From an uncultured Oscillospiraceae bacterium (GTDB lineage: Bacteria > Bacillota > Clostridia > Oscillospirales > Oscillospiraceae), in NCBI GenBank assembly GCA_947629795.1, contig CANRFC010000003.1:1-64000 (forward strand): a stretch of DNA of 64,000 nucleotides, read 5' to 3'. How positions within the stretch are numbered: position 1 is the stretch's first letter; the number at the start of each line of letters is the position of its first letter. Positions 40,196 to 49,006 of this stretch are shown here, piece by piece. The notes beneath the pieces were generated by a model that had not been told where the DNA came from, did no database searches, and saw only the letters and a list, made by a program, of their open reading frames with translations. Both the position numbers and the translations under genes were made by a program.

Positions 40196-41272
40196 TCATT
40201 CCTCCACGATCTGAAGGGTGTGACCCGTATTTTCGTCCAGGCGGAAGCGGTCCCTGAGCCCGGCGGTGACGGTGACCACGCCGTCCTCCCCCACCAGGAT
40301 GAGGTCGAACCCCCCCTCGTCCGCCATGCCCGTGGTCTCATGGGTGGGCCACAGGCCGGTCTCCCCACAGCGCCGCCACAGGTCCAGGGAGGCGTCCTTC
40401 CCCAGCACGAAGCAGGCGGTGGAGAGCCCATCGCACAGGGTGCCGCTCTCCCCCACCACCGTCACCGAAACAAGGCCGCTGCGGGCGGGAAGGCCCGTCT
40501 CGGGGTCCAAAATGTGCCAGTAGCGCACCCCATTTTCCTCAAAAAACCGCTGGTAGCCCCCCGAGGTGACGGCGGCCTGGTCGGTGAGCTCCACGGTGCC
40601 CAGGCTCTCGCCGCCCTCCCCCGCCGGGTCCTGGACGGCCACCACCCAGGGTGAGCCGTCGGGCTTGTTTCCCACAGTCTGGATGTTCCCCCCCAGGCTC
40701 AGCAGGGCGGACTCCACCCCGGAGCCCCGGAGCATCCCGGCGCACAGCTCCCCGGCGTAGCCCTTGGCCAGAGCGCCGAAGTCCACCTCCGCCCCCGCCG
40801 GCAAAGTCGCGTTGGCGGGCCCGGTCTCATCGGGCTCCACCCGGATGGCCCGGTAGTCCACCTTTTTCAGCAGTTCTTCCAGGGTCCCCCCGTCGGGGAT
40901 CTGATACTCCCCGGTGGTGAACCCCCAGGCCCTCACCACGGGATAGAGGGTCACGTCCAGGGCCCCGCCGGTGGCCTCTCCTACGGCCCTTGCCGCCCGA
41001 AGGAGGGCGTTGGTCTCCGGACTGATGCGGACGGTCTCCCCCCCGGCGTGGTCCAGGGCCCAGACCTCGCTGTCCTCCCGGGTCACCGACAGGAGCTTTT
41101 CCAGCTCGTTGATGCGCTCCGCCGCCGCCTTCACGTTCTCCTCGGCGTCCTTGCCGTAGACGGTGAGCTCCATCACCGTGTCCATGGCGAAGATGGTCCG
41201 CTGGGCGCTTTGGGGGGCGCAGCCGGCCAGAGCCAGGCACAGCAGCAGTCCCCACACCATTGCCCTCTTCAT
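40196..41272 (-). CDS. apbE: FAD:protein FMN transferase
   Basis: Extracytoplasmic enzyme that attaches FMN covalently to threonine or serine of flavoproteins. The 358-residue precursor begins MKRAMVWGLLLCLALAGC with a lipobox. The mature part shows FAMDTVMELTVYG, the VDFGALAKGYAGEL substrate/metal region, LLSLGGNIQTVG, and the late TVVGESGTLCDGLSTACFVLG with the catalytic Asp. ATG behind GGAGGTG. Heads the operon with NusG domain II and Gx-transporter genes. No RnfG/RnfD or NqrC target is in the window. Confidence 0.93.
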   Translation of the reverse strand: MKRAMVWGLLLCLALAGCAPQSAQRTIFAMDTVMELTVYGKDAEENVKAAAERINELEKLLSVTREDSEVWALDHAGGETVRISPETNALLRAARAVGEATGGALDVTLYPVVRAWGFTTGEYQIPDGGTLEELLKKVDYRAIRVEPDETGPANATLPAGAEVDFGALAKGYAGELCAGMLRGSGVESALLSLGGNIQTVGNKPDGSPWVVAVQDPAGEGGESLGTVELTDQAAVTSGGYQRFFEENGVRYWHILDPETGLPARSGLVSVTVVGESGTLCDGLSTACFVLGKDASLDLWRRCGETGLWPTHETTGMADEGGFDLILVGEDGVVTVTAGLRDRFRLDENTGHTLQIVEE

Positions 41273-41303
41273 CGCCGGCACCTCCCCCCGAAAATCTCTC
41301 CCT

Positions 41304-41332
41304 ATTCTACCCCAAATGCCCATCCTTGGCAA
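41304..41332 (-). promoter_or_regulatory. Promoter of the apbE operon
   Basis: Minus strand TTGCCA (41327-41332), 17 bp, TAGAAT (41304-41309). Confidence 0.75.
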
Positions 41333-41349
41333 GAGCGCCGTTTTTTGCC

Positions 41350-41378
41350 TTGCGGCCCGCCCCGGGCCGTGGTAGAAT
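41350..41378 (+). promoter_or_regulatory. Promoter of the SDR-fhs operon
   Basis: TTGCGG (41350-41355), 17 bp, TAGAAT (41373-41378), back-to-back with the apbE promoter. Confidence 0.7.
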
Positions 41379-41422
41379 AGGGGTAATTCTGGCTATACTT
41401 TTCCCGAAAGGAGTGTGTCGTC

Positions 41423-42190
41423 ATGCGCATCGCCATTGTCACCGGAGCCTCCTCGGGCATCGGCCGGGCCTTTGTCCGGAGGCTGGACAAGGCCCTGGTC
41501 CTGGACGAGATCTGGCTCATCGCCCGCCGGGAGGGCCGGCTGCGGGAGCTCTCAGAGGAGCTCCGGGCCAAGGGCCGGGTGGTCCCCCTGGACCTGACCC
41601 AAAGGGAGAGCGTCCGGGCCCTCCAGGATCTGCTGGAGGTGGAGCAGCCCCGGATCAAGGCCCTGGTCTGCGCCGCCGGCTTCGGCAAATTCGGCGCCGC
41701 CGCCGACCTGACCCTGGCCGAGACCGACGACATGATCGACCTCAACTGCCGCGCTGCCGCCGGGGTCACCCGGGTGTGCATCCCCTATCTGGAGCCGGGC
41801 AGCCAGGTGCTGGAGGTGGCCTCCTGTGCCGGGTTCCAGCCCTTGCCCCACATGAATGTCTACGCCGCCACCAAGGCCTTTTTGCTCCGCTACACCCGGG
41901 CTCTGCGCTGGGAGCTGGCCCCCAGGGGAGTGAAGGTCACCGCCGTGTGCCCTTGCTGGGTGAAGACCGAGTTCGAGCAGGTGGCCCGGGACAGTGAAAA
42001 CGGCGCCGCCGTGGGCCGCTGCACCAGGCTGGCCCAGAGCCCCCAGACCATCGCCGCCTGGGCTCTCACCGCCAACCGGCTGGGGCTGGCGGTGGCCACC
42101 TGCGGGCCCCTGAGCCTGGCCATGCGGGCCGGCTCCAAGCTCCCCTCCTGCGCCGTCATGGCCGCCTGGGAGGGCATCCGAAGGATCTGA
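41423..42190 (+). CDS. Short-chain dehydrogenase/reductase
   Basis: A 255-residue SDR with NAD(P)-binding TGASSGIG (8-15), VCAAGFG in place of NNAG, Ser in VASCAGF and the catalytic pair YAATK (Y and K). The C-terminal third is Ala/Leu-rich. An Arg-Arg pair after the second strand (ARREGR) favours NADP. Substrate unknown. Followed after 12 bp by fhs, so co-transcribed. Confidence 0.88.
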   Translation: MRIAIVTGASSGIGRAFVRRLDKALVLDEIWLIARREGRLRELSEELRAKGRVVPLDLTQRESVRALQDLLEVEQPRIKALVCAAGFGKFGAAADLTLAETDDMIDLNCRAAAGVTRVCIPYLEPGSQVLEVASCAGFQPLPHMNVYAATKAFLLRYTRALRWELAPRGVKVTAVCPCWVKTEFEQVARDSENGAAVGRCTRLAQSPQTIAAWALTANRLGLAVATCGPLSLAMRAGSKLPSCAVMAAWEGIRRI

Positions 42191-42202
42191 GGAGGGACAC
42201 CC

Positions 42203-43873
42203 ATGAAGACAGATATCGAGATCGCCCAGGCCGTCCAGGGCCTGCCCATGGCGGAGATCGCCGCCCGGCTGGGCCTGGAGGAGGCCGCCCTCATCCCCTA
42301 CGGCCGGAACAAGGCCAAGGTGGAGCCCGCCGCCTACAAGGACAAGCCCCGGAAGGGGAAGCTCATCCTGGTCACCGCCATCAACCCCACCCCCGCCGGG
42401 GAGGGCAAGACCACCACCTCCGTGGGCCTGGCCGACGCCCTCTCCCGCCTGGGCAAGCAGACCTGCCTGGCCCTCCGGGAGCCCTCCCTGGGCCCGGTGT
42501 TCGGGGTGAAGGGAGGCGCCGCCGGAGGCGGGTACGCCCAGGTCATCCCCATGGAGGACATCAACCTCCACTTCACCGGGGACTTCCACGCCATCGGCGC
42601 GGCCAACAACCTCCTGGCCGCCATGCTGGACAACCACATCCAGCAGGGCAACGCCCTGGATATCGACACGAAGAACATCGTCTGGAAGCGCTGCGTGGAC
42701 ATGAACGACCGGCAGCTCCGCAGCGTCATCGACGGCCTGGGGGGCCGGGTCAACGGGGTGCCCCGGGAGGACGGCTTTGACATCACCGTGGCCAGCGAGG
42801 TCATGGCGGTGTTCTGCCTCGCCACCGACCTGATGGACCTGAAAGCGCGCCTGGGCCGGATGGTGGTGGCCTACGACCGCAAGGGAGAGCCCGTCACCGC
42901 CCACGACCTGAAGGCCGAGGGGGCCATGACCGCCCTTTTGAAGGACGCCCTGAAGCCCAACCTGGTCCAGACCCTGGAGGGCACCCCCGCCCTCATCCAC
43001 GGCGGGCCCTTCGCCAACATCGCCCACGGCTGCAACAGCGTCATCGCCACCGACGCCGCCCTCCGCCTGGCCGACTACGTGGTCACCGAGGCCGGCTTCG
43101 GCGCCGACCTGGGGGCGGAGAAATTCCTGGACATCAAGTGCCGGGCCGCCAGCCTGGAGCCCGACGCAGTGGTCATCGTGGCCACCGTCCGGGCCCTGAA
43201 GCACCACGGCGGCTGCCCCAAGGCCGACCTGGGCAAGGAGGACCTGACCGCCCTGGAAAAAGGCCTTCCCAACCTCCTGCGCCACGTGGACACCATCAAA
43301 AACACCTACCACCTCCCCTGCGTGGTGGCGGTGAACGCCTTCCCCACCGACACCCCCGCCGAGCTGGACCTGCTCTCTGCCAGGTGCCGGGAGCTGGGGG
43401 TGAACGTGGCTCTCTCCGAGGTGTGGGCCAAGGGCGGCGCCGGGGGCGAGACCCTGGCGAAGGAGGTCCTCCGCCTGTGCGCCGAGCCCCGCCTGGACCC
43501 GTTCACCTACGCCTACGAGGATGGCACCTCCCTCATCTACAAGCTCAACGCCATCGTGGGGAGGGTCTACGGCGGCGACGGGGTGGTCCTCACCCCCGCC
43601 GCCCAGAAGCAGGCCCAAAAGCTCCTGGACCTGGGCTTCGGCGACCTGCCTGTCTGCATGGCCAAGACCCAGTACTCCCTCTCCGATGACCCCACTCTTC
43701 TGGGTGCGCCCCAAGGCTTCCGGGTCACAGTGCGGAACCTGAAGGTCTGCGCCGGGGCGGGCTTCATTGTGGCCCTCACCGGGGATATCATGACCATGCC
43801 CGGCCTGCCCAAAGTCCCCGCCGCCGAGAACATCGACGTGGACGAGAATGGAAAAATCACGGGATTATTCTGA
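42203..43873 (+). CDS. fhs: Formate-tetrahydrofolate ligase
   Basis: Activates formate with ATP and tetrahydrofolate to 10-formyl-THF, in one-carbon metabolism and the methyl branch of the acetyl-CoA pathway. The 556-residue protein has the P-loop-like [15 protein letters not shown] (about 61-75), [23 protein letters not shown] (split by the folate site) and the conserved [13 protein letters not shown]. Length is normal. ATG behind GAGGAGGGAC. Confidence 0.97.
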   Translation: MKTDIEIAQAVQGLPMAEIAARLGLEEAALIPYGRNKAKVEPAAYKDKPRKGKLILVTAINPTPAGEGKTTTSVGLADALSRLGKQTCLALREPSLGPVFGVKGGAAGGGYAQVIPMEDINLHFTGDFHAIGAANNLLAAMLDNHIQQGNALDIDTKNIVWKRCVDMNDRQLRSVIDGLGGRVNGVPREDGFDITVASEVMAVFCLATDLMDLKARLGRMVVAYDRKGEPVTAHDLKAEGAMTALLKDALKPNLVQTLEGTPALIHGGPFANIAHGCNSVIATDAALRLADYVVTEAGFGADLGAEKFLDIKCRAASLEPDAVVIVATVRALKHHGGCPKADLGKEDLTALEKGLPNLLRHVDTIKNTYHLPCVVAVNAFPTDTPAELDLLSARCRELGVNVALSEVWAKGGAGGETLAKEVLRLCAEPRLDPFTYAYEDGTSLIYKLNAIVGRVYGGDGVVLTPAAQKQAQKLLDLGFGDLPVCMAKTQYSLSDDPTLLGAPQGFRVTVRNLKVCAGAGFIVALTGDIMTMPGLPKVPAAENIDVDENGKITGLF

Positions 43874-43896
43874 AAATGCAGGGCTTCTACCCATAT

Positions 43897-43937
43897 CAAA
43901 ACCGGCCTCTGGAGTACTCCAGAGGCCGGTTTTGGTC
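43897..43937. terminator. Bidirectional terminator after fhs
   Basis: CAAAACCGGCCTCTGGAG and CTCCAGAGGCCGGTTTTG form a near-perfect palindrome (43897-43934) with T-rich tails on both strands; it ends two convergent genes. Confidence 0.92.
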
Positions 43938-43939
43938 TT

Positions 43940-44809
43940 CTACATCCCCGCGATCCACTCTATCACGAAGTGAATGGGCAAAAATCCCAGCAGAAAGCTG
44001 GCGGTATTGGCGGCAGCGGCATATCCCACCCGCCTCCGGCGGGTGTGCCCCCGGAGCAGCCGGGCATACGCCACGGCCTCCACCCCAAGGATCACCGCCT
44101 CTGCCGGAAGGGCTGTCATCAGGTAATAGCCAAACCGGGAACTCATCAAGGCAAATCTGGAAGCCACCGCCAGGTGGAGGCCCACCTGGGTGGTCAGGTT
44201 CACCAGCAGGAAGACCTTCCAGTTCTCCTTCCACCGGAAGCCAAACAGCAGCAGGACGGCCCCCTCTATGAGCAGAGTGGGCAGGAGGGTGGACAGAAAC
44301 TGCACCGCGTAGACCATGGGCAGCGATGTGGCACGGGTGATGATTCCCGTGGCGGTGTCATAGGTAAGATTGGTGTAGAAAGCGGCACGGGTGAAGGGCT
44401 CATGGGAGACGCTGAGCCAAACCCCGTCGCCGCCGTCATTGGCAGAAACGGCGATCCGGAAGGTCTGGGGCAGGCCGAAGTAGGAAAACCTGTGCTTCCC
44501 ATCTCCGCCGGGGGTCAGCTTGCCGTGGAGGGGGGCCCTGGTGCCTCCGGCCAGGGCGGGATACCAGCCCTCTCCCTCCCAGGTATGGAGCCCTTGGAGG
44601 GCAAGGGAATCGTAGGACCCCTCCCCCAGGTTGTCATACCCTCCCCGCTCCCCCTCGGGGATCAGCAGGTCCAGATAGTACTCCCCCTCCGGGGGATCTG
44701 CCACCGTAACGGTCAGCTGCGGCTTGGGTCCGCTGTCAGCAAAGGCCGTACCCACCCACAGAGCCAGGGCCAGCGCCAGCGCTCCCGCCAGGGTCAGGAA
44801 CCGTTTCAT
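43940..44809 (-). CDS. Exported N-terminal domain plus membrane domain, unknown
   Basis: A 289-residue protein. Signal peptide MKRFLTLAGALALALALWVGTAFA, then about 130 residues outside the membrane (beta-rich, PEGEYYLDLLIPEG and YFGLPQTFRIAVSAN), then four to five membrane helices (about 155-280) ending FLPIHFVIEWIAGM. ATG at 44807-44809 behind GGGGAGGGG. No family is recognised. Preceded by a structured region and convergent with fhs. Confidence 0.7.
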   Translation of the reverse strand: MKRFLTLAGALALALALWVGTAFADSGPKPQLTVTVADPPEGEYYLDLLIPEGERGGYDNLGEGSYDSLALQGLHTWEGEGWYPALAGGTRAPLHGKLTPGGDGKHRFSYFGLPQTFRIAVSANDGGDGVWLSVSHEPFTRAAFYTNLTYDTATGIITRATSLPMVYAVQFLSTLLPTLLIEGAVLLLFGFRWKENWKVFLLVNLTTQVGLHLAVASRFALMSSRFGYYLMTALPAEAVILGVEAVAYARLLRGHTRRRRVGYAAAANTASFLLGFLPIHFVIEWIAGM

Positions 44810-44836
44810 TCCCCTCCCCACTCCCTTCTTTTTTAT

Positions 44837-44911
44837 AAAATTTCAGGTCAGGAGCATCGGCCCGGGCGTCCATACCGCAGCGTCCCCTTCCGATCCTCTT
44901 GACCTGATTTT
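44837..44911 (-). ncRNA. Long imperfect stem-loop between the murR-like gene and the membrane protein gene
   Basis: On the minus strand AAAATCAGGTCA pairs with TGACCTGAAATTTT, and inside it GGATCGG pairs with CCGATGC, then GGACGC with part of the GC-rich tip. The whole fold spans about 75 bases. AAATTTTATAAAA after the stem allows a terminator role for the long operon upstream; a leader or small RNA is the alternative. Confidence 0.5.
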
Positions 44912-44973
44912 CCGTCTTATTTCGAACAAGGGTGTAATACATCTCGCCGGAGGCAACAGCCGTCCTCCCATTT

Positions 44974-45879
44974 CTACCCTCCCACCGGTCTTCTCTTCCA
45001 ATGGGTCGGTCTGCTTTTGAGCTCGGTCTTCTCCTCCTGCTCCTGTTTTTCGATGTGGGTGCGGGAGAGCTGCTCCATGCTGTAATCATACTGGCTGTTG
45101 GCGTAGGCCGTATAGATGATATCAATGATATTGAGCTGGGAGATGCGGGAGGCCATGGCCCCCGAGCGGAAAAGCGACTCGTTGGCGGCGATGTACAGGT
45201 TGTGGGTGGCCAGCTTGGTCACTGGAGAGCGCACGAACCGGGTGATGGCGATGATGGGGGTGTGGTTCTCCCGCATGGCCTTCATGCAGTCCAGCATCTC
45301 CACCGTCTCGCCGGAGTAGGAGAAGACGATGGCCACATCGTCCGGCCGGGAATTCCGGGCCTGAAGGAGTTGGGAGTGCCAGTCCTCGTTGATGACACAG
45401 GGCTTGTTGATGCGCAGGAACTTCAGATAGGCGTCCTTGGCGGCGCAGAAGGAAGCCCCGATGCCGAACAGGAGCACCGACTTGGAATTGGTGATGAGCT
45501 CCAGACATTGGGACAGCACTACCGGGTCGATGAGGTTCTTGGTGTCCTCCAGAGAGACTACATTCTTGTAGGTCACCTTCTCGATGATGTCCTCAATGCT
45601 GTCCGCCTTGCGGATCTCCTTCTCCCCGATCTTCTTGTACTGGTTCTGGGCGGCGATCTCGTAGATCAGGGACTTGCTGAACTCCTTGTAGCCCTTGAAG
45701 CCCATCTTGCAGCACATCCGATAGATGGTGGAGGTGGAGGCAAAGGTCTGCCTGGCCAGCTCCTGGATGTTCATCTCGGCCACCTGCTTGGGGCTCTCCA
45801 GGATATAATCGGCGATCTCCTTCTCGGTGTCGCTCATCAGGTCCCGGTTCTCCCGCAGGACCAGGATGGCGTTTTTCAT
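44974..45879 (-). CDS. MurR/RpiR-family regulator
   Basis: A 301-residue transcription regulator. N-terminal HTH_6 domain (MSDTEKEIADYILESPKQVAEMNIQELARQTFASTSTIYRMCCKMG) followed by a SIS sugar-phosphate-binding domain (about 120-255, VLLFGIGASFCAAKD and FSYSGETVEMLDCM). The expected effector is N-acetylmuramic acid 6-phosphate or a related phosphosugar. ATG behind GGAGG. Last gene of the muropeptide operon, 38 bp after the EIIC gene. Confidence 0.9.
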   Translation of the reverse strand: MKNAILVLRENRDLMSDTEKEIADYILESPKQVAEMNIQELARQTFASTSTIYRMCCKMGFKGYKEFSKSLIYEIAAQNQYKKIGEKEIRKADSIEDIIEKVTYKNVVSLEDTKNLIDPVVLSQCLELITNSKSVLLFGIGASFCAAKDAYLKFLRINKPCVINEDWHSQLLQARNSRPDDVAIVFSYSGETVEMLDCMKAMRENHTPIIAITRFVRSPVTKLATHNLYIAANESLFRSGAMASRISQLNIIDIIYTAYANSQYDYSMEQLSRTHIEKQEQEEKTELKSRPTHWKRRPVGG

Positions 45880-45917
45880 CGCTCCCCGCCTCCTCTCCTT
45901 CTCGCCCGGCTCCGGGC

Positions 45918-47192
45918 CTATCCCCGGGAACCCAGCCCTTCGGGGATATTTTCCTCCCGGATGAACAGTTTTGTCAAGAGAAAACTCACTGCGCAGCTGA
46001 TAAAAAGCCCACAACAGTAACAGAGCATCCCCTGAAGGGGGCCGTTGGGCCCCGCCGTCATGATGAATACCGCCAGCACCCCCGAGGGTCCCCAGGTGGT
46101 GGAGGCCACCTGACAAGCGGTGACGAAAGCCCCGCCGCACACCGCCCCCGCCCCCGCGGTGAAAAAAGGTCTGCCCAGGGGAAGGGTCACGCCGTAGATG
46201 AGGGGCTGCCCCACCCCCATGACCCCGGCGGGGATGGCGCTTTTGATAACGGCCCGCAGGGGCTCATTGTGCCGGGCAACGGTGTACAGGGCCAGGCTGG
46301 CCCCCACCTGCCCCGCCCCCGCCATAGCCAGGGCGGGATAGAGGGTGATGCGGCCCGAGGCGGCAAGCTGCACGGCATAGATGGCCGTCAGGCCGTAATT
46401 CATCCCCATGGCCACCAAAGGCAGGAAGAGGCCGGCACTCACAGCCCCCGCCGCCACCCGGACGGCCAGGTGCTCGTTCATACAGAAGAACTCGATGCCC
46501 TTGCAGAGCCCCGCCGAGGCCAGCCCCGCCAGGGGCATCACCGCCGTCACATAGAGGGTGGTGCACACCGCCATGGTGAGGATGGGGGTGAAGATCATGT
46601 TCAGGGAGGAGGGCATCCGCCGGCGGAAAAAGCCCTCCACCCTGGAGAGCAGCCACGCCCCCAGGATCACCGCGATGACGCCGCCCCGGCCGGCGCAGAG
46701 CACCGAATTGAGGGGGTCGGCGGCATTGTAGAGCCCCAAAGCCCCCGCGATGGCGTCGATCTCCCCCAGGGAGGTCATCATGCCCAGCATGCCGCCCAGG
46801 ATAGGGGTGGCGCCGAAGCGCTCGGCGGCCCGGTAGCCCACCCAGGCGGTCATATAGGGGAGAAATCCCTTATTTATCAGGGTCAAAAAGCCGTAAATCA
46901 CCGTCAAAACCGGGCTTTTTGCGTACTCCGGGCAGAATTGGACTAACAGGGAGGCAAAGCCGGCGCACAATCCCGAGACGATGGCCCCGGGGATCAGGGG
47001 GGCAAAGATCTCGCCCACCAGCTTGAAGAGTCCCGTCTTTCCTTGCGTCCCAAGGGTTTGCGGATTTTCCCCACAGGCCTTTTCCCCGCCGGAAGGCCCC
47101 CCGGAACAGGGGGTTTCTCCGTTGGAACGGGGCTCTTTGACGGCGGTTTCTGGGGTGGCAGCGGGGGCCTGCCCCGGTCCTTTTTGCTCCAT
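45918..47192 (-). CDS. PTS EIIC sugar permease without EIIB domain
   Basis: A 424-residue membrane protein of the glucose/MurNAc-type PTS EIIC family with about ten helices; key stretches are PLIPGAIVSGLCAGF, GFLPYMTAWVGYRAAERFGATPILGGMLGMM and MGVGQPLIYGVTLPLGRPF (the GITEP-like loop, here GVTLP). MurP-type proteins carry an N-terminal EIIB domain with a phospho-Cys; here that place is taken by about 50 residues of low complexity (PAATPETAVKEPRSNGE). With a sugar kinase encoded next to it, it may act without phosphorylation. Start ATG 47192 is the first in frame. Confidence 0.85.
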   Translation of the reverse strand: MEQKGPGQAPAATPETAVKEPRSNGETPCSGGPSGGEKACGENPQTLGTQGKTGLFKLVGEIFAPLIPGAIVSGLCAGFASLLVQFCPEYAKSPVLTVIYGFLTLINKGFLPYMTAWVGYRAAERFGATPILGGMLGMMTSLGEIDAIAGALGLYNAADPLNSVLCAGRGGVIAVILGAWLLSRVEGFFRRRMPSSLNMIFTPILTMAVCTTLYVTAVMPLAGLASAGLCKGIEFFCMNEHLAVRVAAGAVSAGLFLPLVAMGMNYGLTAIYAVQLAASGRITLYPALAMAGAGQVGASLALYTVARHNEPLRAVIKSAIPAGVMGVGQPLIYGVTLPLGRPFFTAGAGAVCGGAFVTACQVASTTWGPSGVLAVFIMTAGPNGPLQGMLCYCCGLFISCAVSFLLTKLFIREENIPEGLGSRG

Positions 47193-47236
47193 TTTGCTGT
47201 TTTGTCCCCCCCTTTTCCCGGTCTCTACCCCGGTTT

Positions 47237-48154
47237 TTAGGGTCTCGTCCCCTCAAAAAAAGGTCTCTGCCACGCCTCTTTTTCCGCCATCAAAAGGGCC
47301 CCGTGGAGGGCGTCCTGCTCCGGGAGGATACAGGTGCAGCCGGGGCAGGTCACCCCCATGGCGGAAATGAAGGCACGGCGCAAGCAGGTGTCGTGCTCCA
47401 GCAGGCCGCCCAGCATGGCCACCGGGGCCTGGGGGAGGTCCAGACGAAGGGCCACCGCCCGGACCATGGCGGCCATCTCCCGGGCGTTCTCTTCCAGGAT
47501 CCCGACAGCCGCCCGGTCCCCTTGGGCAGCGGCCCGGTCCACCAGGGGGGCCAGGGAGGCCACCCGGGTCTTGTCCCCGCCGTAGATGTAGGAGATGAGC
47601 TCCTGCCGGGTGTGCAGGCCCAGTTCCCCCAGAAGGAGGCCGGTGAGGGCGGTCTCCTCCCCCCAGCCGTCCCAGGCCCGGGCCACGGCGGACAGGGCGG
47701 CACGGCCCAGGGCGTAGGCGCTGCCCTCGTCCCCGATGAGGTGTCCCCAGCCGCCGGCCCGCTCCTCCCGGCCGTCGGGGCCCCGGCCGAAGCAGATGGA
47801 GCCCGTTCCGGCGATGAAAGCCAGGCCGGGGCGGCCGCTGAGGGCCCCCTGGATGGCGATGACATGGTCCCCCACCAGCTTCCACGAGGAGATGCCGGCT
47901 TTGTCCATGGCCTGCTCCACCGCCGTGACCATGGTCCGGTTGCTCACCCCCGCCGCGCCGATGCACACCGCCCGGCAGCGGCCCCGGGCGGTGAGGTAGG
48001 CGGTGAGCTCGTCCAGGAGCTGTCCAAAGCGCTCCGGGCCGATGCTGTTGAGGTTGAAAGGGCCGAAGTCCCGCTGCTCCTCCCGGCCCTCCCTGTCCCG
48101 GCACAGGACCCTGGTCCTGGTCCCGCCGCCGTCGATCCCCGCCGCAAAGTCCAT
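47237..48154 (-). CDS. BadF-type N-acetylglucosamine/N-acetylmuramate kinase
   Basis: A 305-residue ASKHA-fold ATPase of the BadF/BadG family. Phosphate-1 loop GIDGGGTRTRV (6-16), central IGAAGVSN, phosphate-2 FIAGTGSICFGRG and the adenosine motif VAMLGGLLEHD. Clostridial members (MurK) phosphorylate GlcNAc and MurNAc at the 6-position. The murQ gene in the same operon would take the MurNAc-6-phosphate further. ATG at 48152-48154 behind GAGAGGGG. Confidence 0.88.
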   Translation of the reverse strand: MDFAAGIDGGGTRTRVLCRDREGREEQRDFGPFNLNSIGPERFGQLLDELTAYLTARGRCRAVCIGAAGVSNRTMVTAVEQAMDKAGISSWKLVGDHVIAIQGALSGRPGLAFIAGTGSICFGRGPDGREERAGGWGHLIGDEGSAYALGRAALSAVARAWDGWGEETALTGLLLGELGLHTRQELISYIYGGDKTRVASLAPLVDRAAAQGDRAAVGILEENAREMAAMVRAVALRLDLPQAPVAMLGGLLEHDTCLRRAFISAMGVTCPGCTCILPEQDALHGALLMAEKEAWQRPFFEGTRP

Positions 48155-48176
48155 ATTTCCGTCCCCTCTCTCCCGC

Positions 48177-48914
48177 TCAGTCCAGCAGGGCGTTGATGGC
48201 CTGCTCCACCGCCCGGTCCCAGAAGGGCCACTCATGGCCCCCCTCCCAGTGCCGGAACTCGCTGTGGAAGCCCAGGTCCCGGAGCAGGTCGGCAAAGCGC
48301 TGATTGGGCTCCAGGAGGGCGTCCTGCTCCCCGCAGTAGGTGCGGATGCGGGGGGCGGTCTCAGGGTCCGCCTTCCGGGCCAGGGCAAACAGATCGCAGG
48401 ACTCGGGCACAGTCCGCTCCGGGCCGAAAATGGCCCGGAGCTCCTTTTTCATCTGAGGCTCACAACTCTCCGCCCAGAGGGGCAGGTCGGCCACGGCGGA
48501 GAAGGCGGCGCAGCCGGCATAGCGCTCCGGCGCTGTCAGGGCGCACTTCAGGGCCCCGTAGCCCCCCATGGACAGGCCCATGATATAGTTCAGCTCCCGC
48601 CGGGAGGACAGGTCGAACATCCGCCGGCACACCCGGGGCAGCTCCTCCAGGACGTAGGTGAAATAGTTGGGGCCCCAGGCCATGTCAGCGTAAAAGCTGC
48701 GCTGGACCTCGGGCATGATGAGAACGGCGTTTTTCTCTCTGGCATAGCGCTCCACGGCGGTGTAGCGGCTCCAGCCGCTGCAGTTGTCCTGCAGGCCGTG
48801 GAGCAGATAGATGACCCGGGCCTCTCCCAGGTCACCCTGCTCGGGAAGGACCGCGTTGATGGCCGTGACCATTCCCAGGCTCTCGGAAGTGAAATCGCAG
48901 TGCAAATGGGCCAT
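48177..48914 (-). CDS. Esterase D/S-formylglutathione-hydrolase-like esterase
   Basis: A 245-residue alpha/beta-hydrolase: YLLHGLQDNCSGW (oxyanion turn), nucleophile elbow GLSMGGYGAL (Ser near 118), acid-turn YCGEQDALL and terminal His in EGGHEWPFWD. Homologues are acetyl- or feruloyl-esterases (FrmB/EstA type). In this operon, removing O-acetyl groups from cell-wall sugars would fit, but that is inference. ATG at 48912-48914 behind AGGAGG. Confidence 0.85.
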   Translation of the reverse strand: MAHLHCDFTSESLGMVTAINAVLPEQGDLGEARVIYLLHGLQDNCSGWSRYTAVERYAREKNAVLIMPEVQRSFYADMAWGPNYFTYVLEELPRVCRRMFDLSSRRELNYIMGLSMGGYGALKCALTAPERYAGCAAFSAVADLPLWAESCEPQMKKELRAIFGPERTVPESCDLFALARKADPETAPRIRTYCGEQDALLEPNQRFADLLRDLGFHSEFRHWEGGHEWPFWDRAVEQAINALLD

Positions 48915-49006
48915 GTCTCTCTTCCTCCTTTTTCCGCCCCGGGGGCGGCTTTTGATGGCAAAGGGGCCCCTGGCAGAAGGCTCTGCCGGGACCCCCTTCG
49001 GTTTCC

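Noticed and set aside
48915-49006. Terminator between murQ and the esterase gene.
   Set aside because: The GC-rich inverted segments there pair poorly and only three T follow, so I treat the genes as one operon.
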